Of a stretch of 64,000 bases of DNA, positions 61,259-64,000 are shown in pieces (position 1 is the first letter of the stretch; every line of letters begins with the position of its first letter). Source of the DNA: Paramecium sonneborni (lineage: Eukaryota > Ciliophora > Oligohymenophorea > Peniculida > Parameciidae). The notes beneath the pieces are model-generated. The model worked only from the letters and a program-made list of their open reading frames with translations. It did no database searches and was not told the DNA's origin. The DNA lies in contig CAJJDN010000065.1 in the NCBI GenBank assembly GCA_905182985.1, positions 28,522-92,521 on the forward strand. The letters run 5' to 3'. Position numbers and translations under genes: made by a program.

Positions 61259-64000
61259 TCATTTTTACTTTTCTTACTATTCTTCAAGTTCTTATTATCT
61301 CTTAATCATATTCTTTAAATCTGACATTTCATTATAAATAGCTTTAACATCTCCTCCCTCTCTTAATACTTTGACTCTTTTTTTCCAAAGTCGAAATTTC
61401 TTTTGAATGTATATAATAGCAACCATATCACCACTATTAAAACTTGTTGGAGTAAATTAATTCATTTAATTTTTATGTTACAAATCATCTAATTAAGCTA
61501 ATAGCTTTTATTAAATTATCTTATCTGTTGGTTCAAGACTATATTTAATAATAAATTAAATAATTACTTTGTAACTCCATACTTAAGAGTAACTGAAATT
61601 TTTGTTAATGATAAAATCACATCATGAAATTTATAACATAACATATTCGATTCTTTAGATTCATAGATTGGAATATTTAATACCTTGAGAAAATTTTTCT
61701 TATTATTAACATCCAATAAATCATCCTAAGCTACTCCAAATATAATTGCTATTTCTGATGACAATTTCCAAAAGTCTTTATAATTTATAAATCCATTTCC
61801 TTAAGGATCATAATTTCGCCATAATGATAATACATCATTTAATTAATATTTGCTTACTGCTGATTCTTCACTTTTCACATGTTCCTCATAAGCTACTAAT
61901 ACAGATGCTATAAGAAGATTTAAAATCATTAGAGAAAATATTATGTGGAATGAAATAAAGTATAAATAAGCATAGGGAGTTCCACAACCATTAAATCCAT
62001 ATATTAAGTAATCATTATAATTAGACATATAATTACAAGCAAAATTTGGAGATTATTCATGCAAAGTATCAATCATGATTGTCCACCAACTTTCTGAACT
62101 TGCTACTTTTATTAAAGAAAACATTGCTGTTGAAAATTTACGAAAATGTTAATCCCATCCATTTAAACTTGTTTATGTACGTATAAATGCAAACATATCT
62201 ATTCCTAATGTTGTGTAAATAAATAAAAATATAAACATTATAAAAAGCATCGATAAAGCATTTGGAATCACTGAAAATATTGATGAAAATAATTTTTCCA
62301 AATTATTAAAACGTTTTATTATTCTATAATTTCTTTATAATTAATATGCTACTGATATTGCATTAGATATTCTCTTAAAATAAAAATTATAATCATCTTT
62401 ATTCTTTATAAACAAATTTGCTATTGCCCACCAAATACCTATTATATCAACAATATTTGAAATATCTTTAAAATATAAATGTTTCTCTTTAGCAAAAAAT
62501 CTACATAAAATTTCAAAAACAAAAATTGCAACAAAAATATCATTTATAATATCTAATGTTTTACTATAATTTTCATCTGCTCTTTAAAAATGAATTGCCA
62601 AAATAATTGTATTACTAAAAATTATAATCAACCAAAATATCTTAAAATATTTCTGTTTAACCATAAAAAATAAAAGTTTTCTTAAAGCATTTTAAGGCTT
62701 TTTAGATTTAACAAGTGGTTTTAAAGTATAAATTTACATTTTAATTTAAAACCATTCTCTTTAGGTTTCATCTAATAAATGTAAATTTTAAGCTTTCATT
62801 TTTGCTTCCTAATATGCATTAACTATCAATCCAATAAACATATTTAATAAACATAAAAAACCTAAAAAGAAAAATATTTGAAAATAAACTGCAAATGATC
62901 TATTATTACTTGATATTGGTTGTTTTTTTATTCCAACTGCATTCCAAGCTTAAATTTAGAGTGGTATCCAATTTTCAGATGTAGCTACACAAAATAATGT
63001 TAATATGCTTGAAAATATAGAGTCAAATGTCAATATTTAATTTATCCATGATCCACCATAATCAAAACAATCAGTTTCTGTTTATATATGTTCTTTAAAC
63101 TTAATATCATAAGCATCACAATGATACATAGTTCCTTTCAATATTTTAAGAGCAAAAACTCCATAGATTGATAATATTATTACACAAAATAATGCTAATT
63201 AAATCATTTAAGCAAACGCATTTAATAAAGATTCTTATGCATATGCAATATTCTTTGAAAATACTGCTCCTATCTAAATAAATTAAAGAATTCTTAAAGA
63301 AGTAATAAACTTGCTTAATGGATGAGTTATATCAAAGATTAAAGTAATAAGATCAACTATAGTTATAGCAAATGAGAAAATGTTATAGACTGATTATCTA
63401 AAAAAAGATTATTCAGTTTTGTATAAACCAAAAGCTATGCAATTCAATAAAATCACTAATATGTAAAATACTGTTAAAAAAATATAACCAATTTATAAAA
63501 TATAAGAAAGATCTGAATTAGGATCTTCTAATGGACTTAATAATGCAATTCTTATGCAAGTTAAAAGAATTAAAGTAAAATTAAAAATTCTAAAATAGAA
63601 ATTTGTTACTAAAGTAGTTACTAATTATCTAAAATCTGATTCAGGAGCAAATATAAAAAGAGTTTTTTCTGTATTATTTTATCTTATAGATTTTCTAATA
63701 CTTTTGTTTAAATTTTAAGGTTAAACTAGATGATTTGGATCATCTGGTGATTTTAAATTATCATCATAATTTGAATCTTGATCTGCTTCTTCTTCTCGTT
63801 AATGATCCTCAATATTATGATCTTAAATATCATCATCTTCTTAAGAAATTTAATTTTCACCAATCTTTTCTGTGATTTTTTATTCCTTTTTTAATGGATC
63901 GATCATACTTTCTTTATTAGCTAATAATCAACAAATAAATTATTACAAAATATATTAGAGGGAGTTTAAACTTTTTATTCAATTAATTCATTATGAGTAC
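61259..64000 (-). CDS. Voltage-gated cation channel alpha subunit, 3' part (5' end beyond window)
   Basis: Frame open from the right edge (…THNELIEQKVQTPSNIF), intron at 63921-63946 (26), then about 840 residues, intron 61539-61567 (29), stop 61259-61261. Two six-segment repeats are present. Repeat 1: six hydrophobic segments with a pore containing LFCVATSENWIPL, then the S6 GFLCLLNMFIGLIVNAY. Repeat 2: S1-S6 with pore KVASSESWWTIMIDTLHE and S6 LMILNLLIASVLVAY. Each pore has a Glu where calcium channels have their selectivity Glu. The S4 segments carry few basic residues (SLRILQFIQIG; RISNAISVAYQLQRNYRIIK). After repeat 2 come an EF-hand-like motif (YDPQGNGFINYKDF) and an IQ-like motif (AIIYIQKKFRLWKKRV), as in CaV channels. 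Possibly a four-repeat channel whose first two repeats lie outside. Confidence 0.85.

Overview
The window is ciliate nuclear DNA and almost certainly Paramecium. It is very AT-rich. Long protein-like frames read through TAA and TAG (glutamine) and stop only at TGA, and nearly every gene is cut by introns of only 20-31 bases, mostly GTA...TAG. I could join exons in about 60 places, and nearly every finished model has a coding length divisible by three. A minority of introns end AAG instead of TAG. The species cannot be fixed from the sequence. There is no tRNA, rRNA, CRISPR array or recognisable transposon. Gene density, clean introns and conserved proteins fit macronuclear DNA.

Left arm (1-23 kb) is mainly secreted and surface genes. 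It holds the C-terminus of a multi-pass membrane protein (to 815), a second C-terminal fragment (to 2158), a secreted H-type-lectin-like protein (5127-6446), a secreted protein combining a ciliate ectodomain with a beta/gamma-crystallin-like domain (7224-8015), a short two-pass sensor receptor (8683-10290, minus), a casein-kinase-1-like kinase (11852-12949, minus) and a giant cysteine-rich, repeat-rich membrane protein of about 2850 residues (14102-22755). Within it, 2075-3309 and 3311-4545 are the same 1235 bases separated by one N, which looks like an uncollapsed contig overlap.

Right arm (23.3-64 kb) is compact and conserved, with 15-100 bases between many neighbours. In order: TLDc protein, RimK-like ATP-grasp ligase, ATG4 protease, eIF4A-III helicase, NDUFA12 of complex I, CXC (Tesmin/LIN54) protein, LolD/MacB-like ABC ATPase, amino-acid transporter, SMARCAL1-like HARP/SNF2 protein, CFAP410-like LRR protein, EFCAB10-like protein, DHHC palmitoyltransferase, MORN protein, SF-assemblin, NADP isocitrate dehydrogenase, ZNF598/Hel2 ubiquitin ligase, coiled-coil protein, CLK/LAMMER kinase, small protein, TopBP1/Dpb11-like BRCT protein, dual-specificity phosphatase, LC4-like EF-hand protein, cathepsin L, WHTH (GRDP-like) protein, ribosomal protein uS19, a MAPK15-like pseudokinase, and the 3' part of a voltage-gated cation channel that leaves the window at 64000.

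These are single eukaryotic transcription units, not operons, so neighbours need not share a function. Several nevertheless concern cilia and the cortex (CFAP410-, EFCAB10-, MORN-, SF-assemblin-, LC4- and MAPK15-like), as expected for a ciliate. The most unusual items are the MAPK15-like protein with all catalytic motifs replaced, the crystallin-domain secreted protein, the AAG-ending mini-introns, the free-standing bacterial-type ABC ATPase, the receptor without an output domain, and the assembly duplication.
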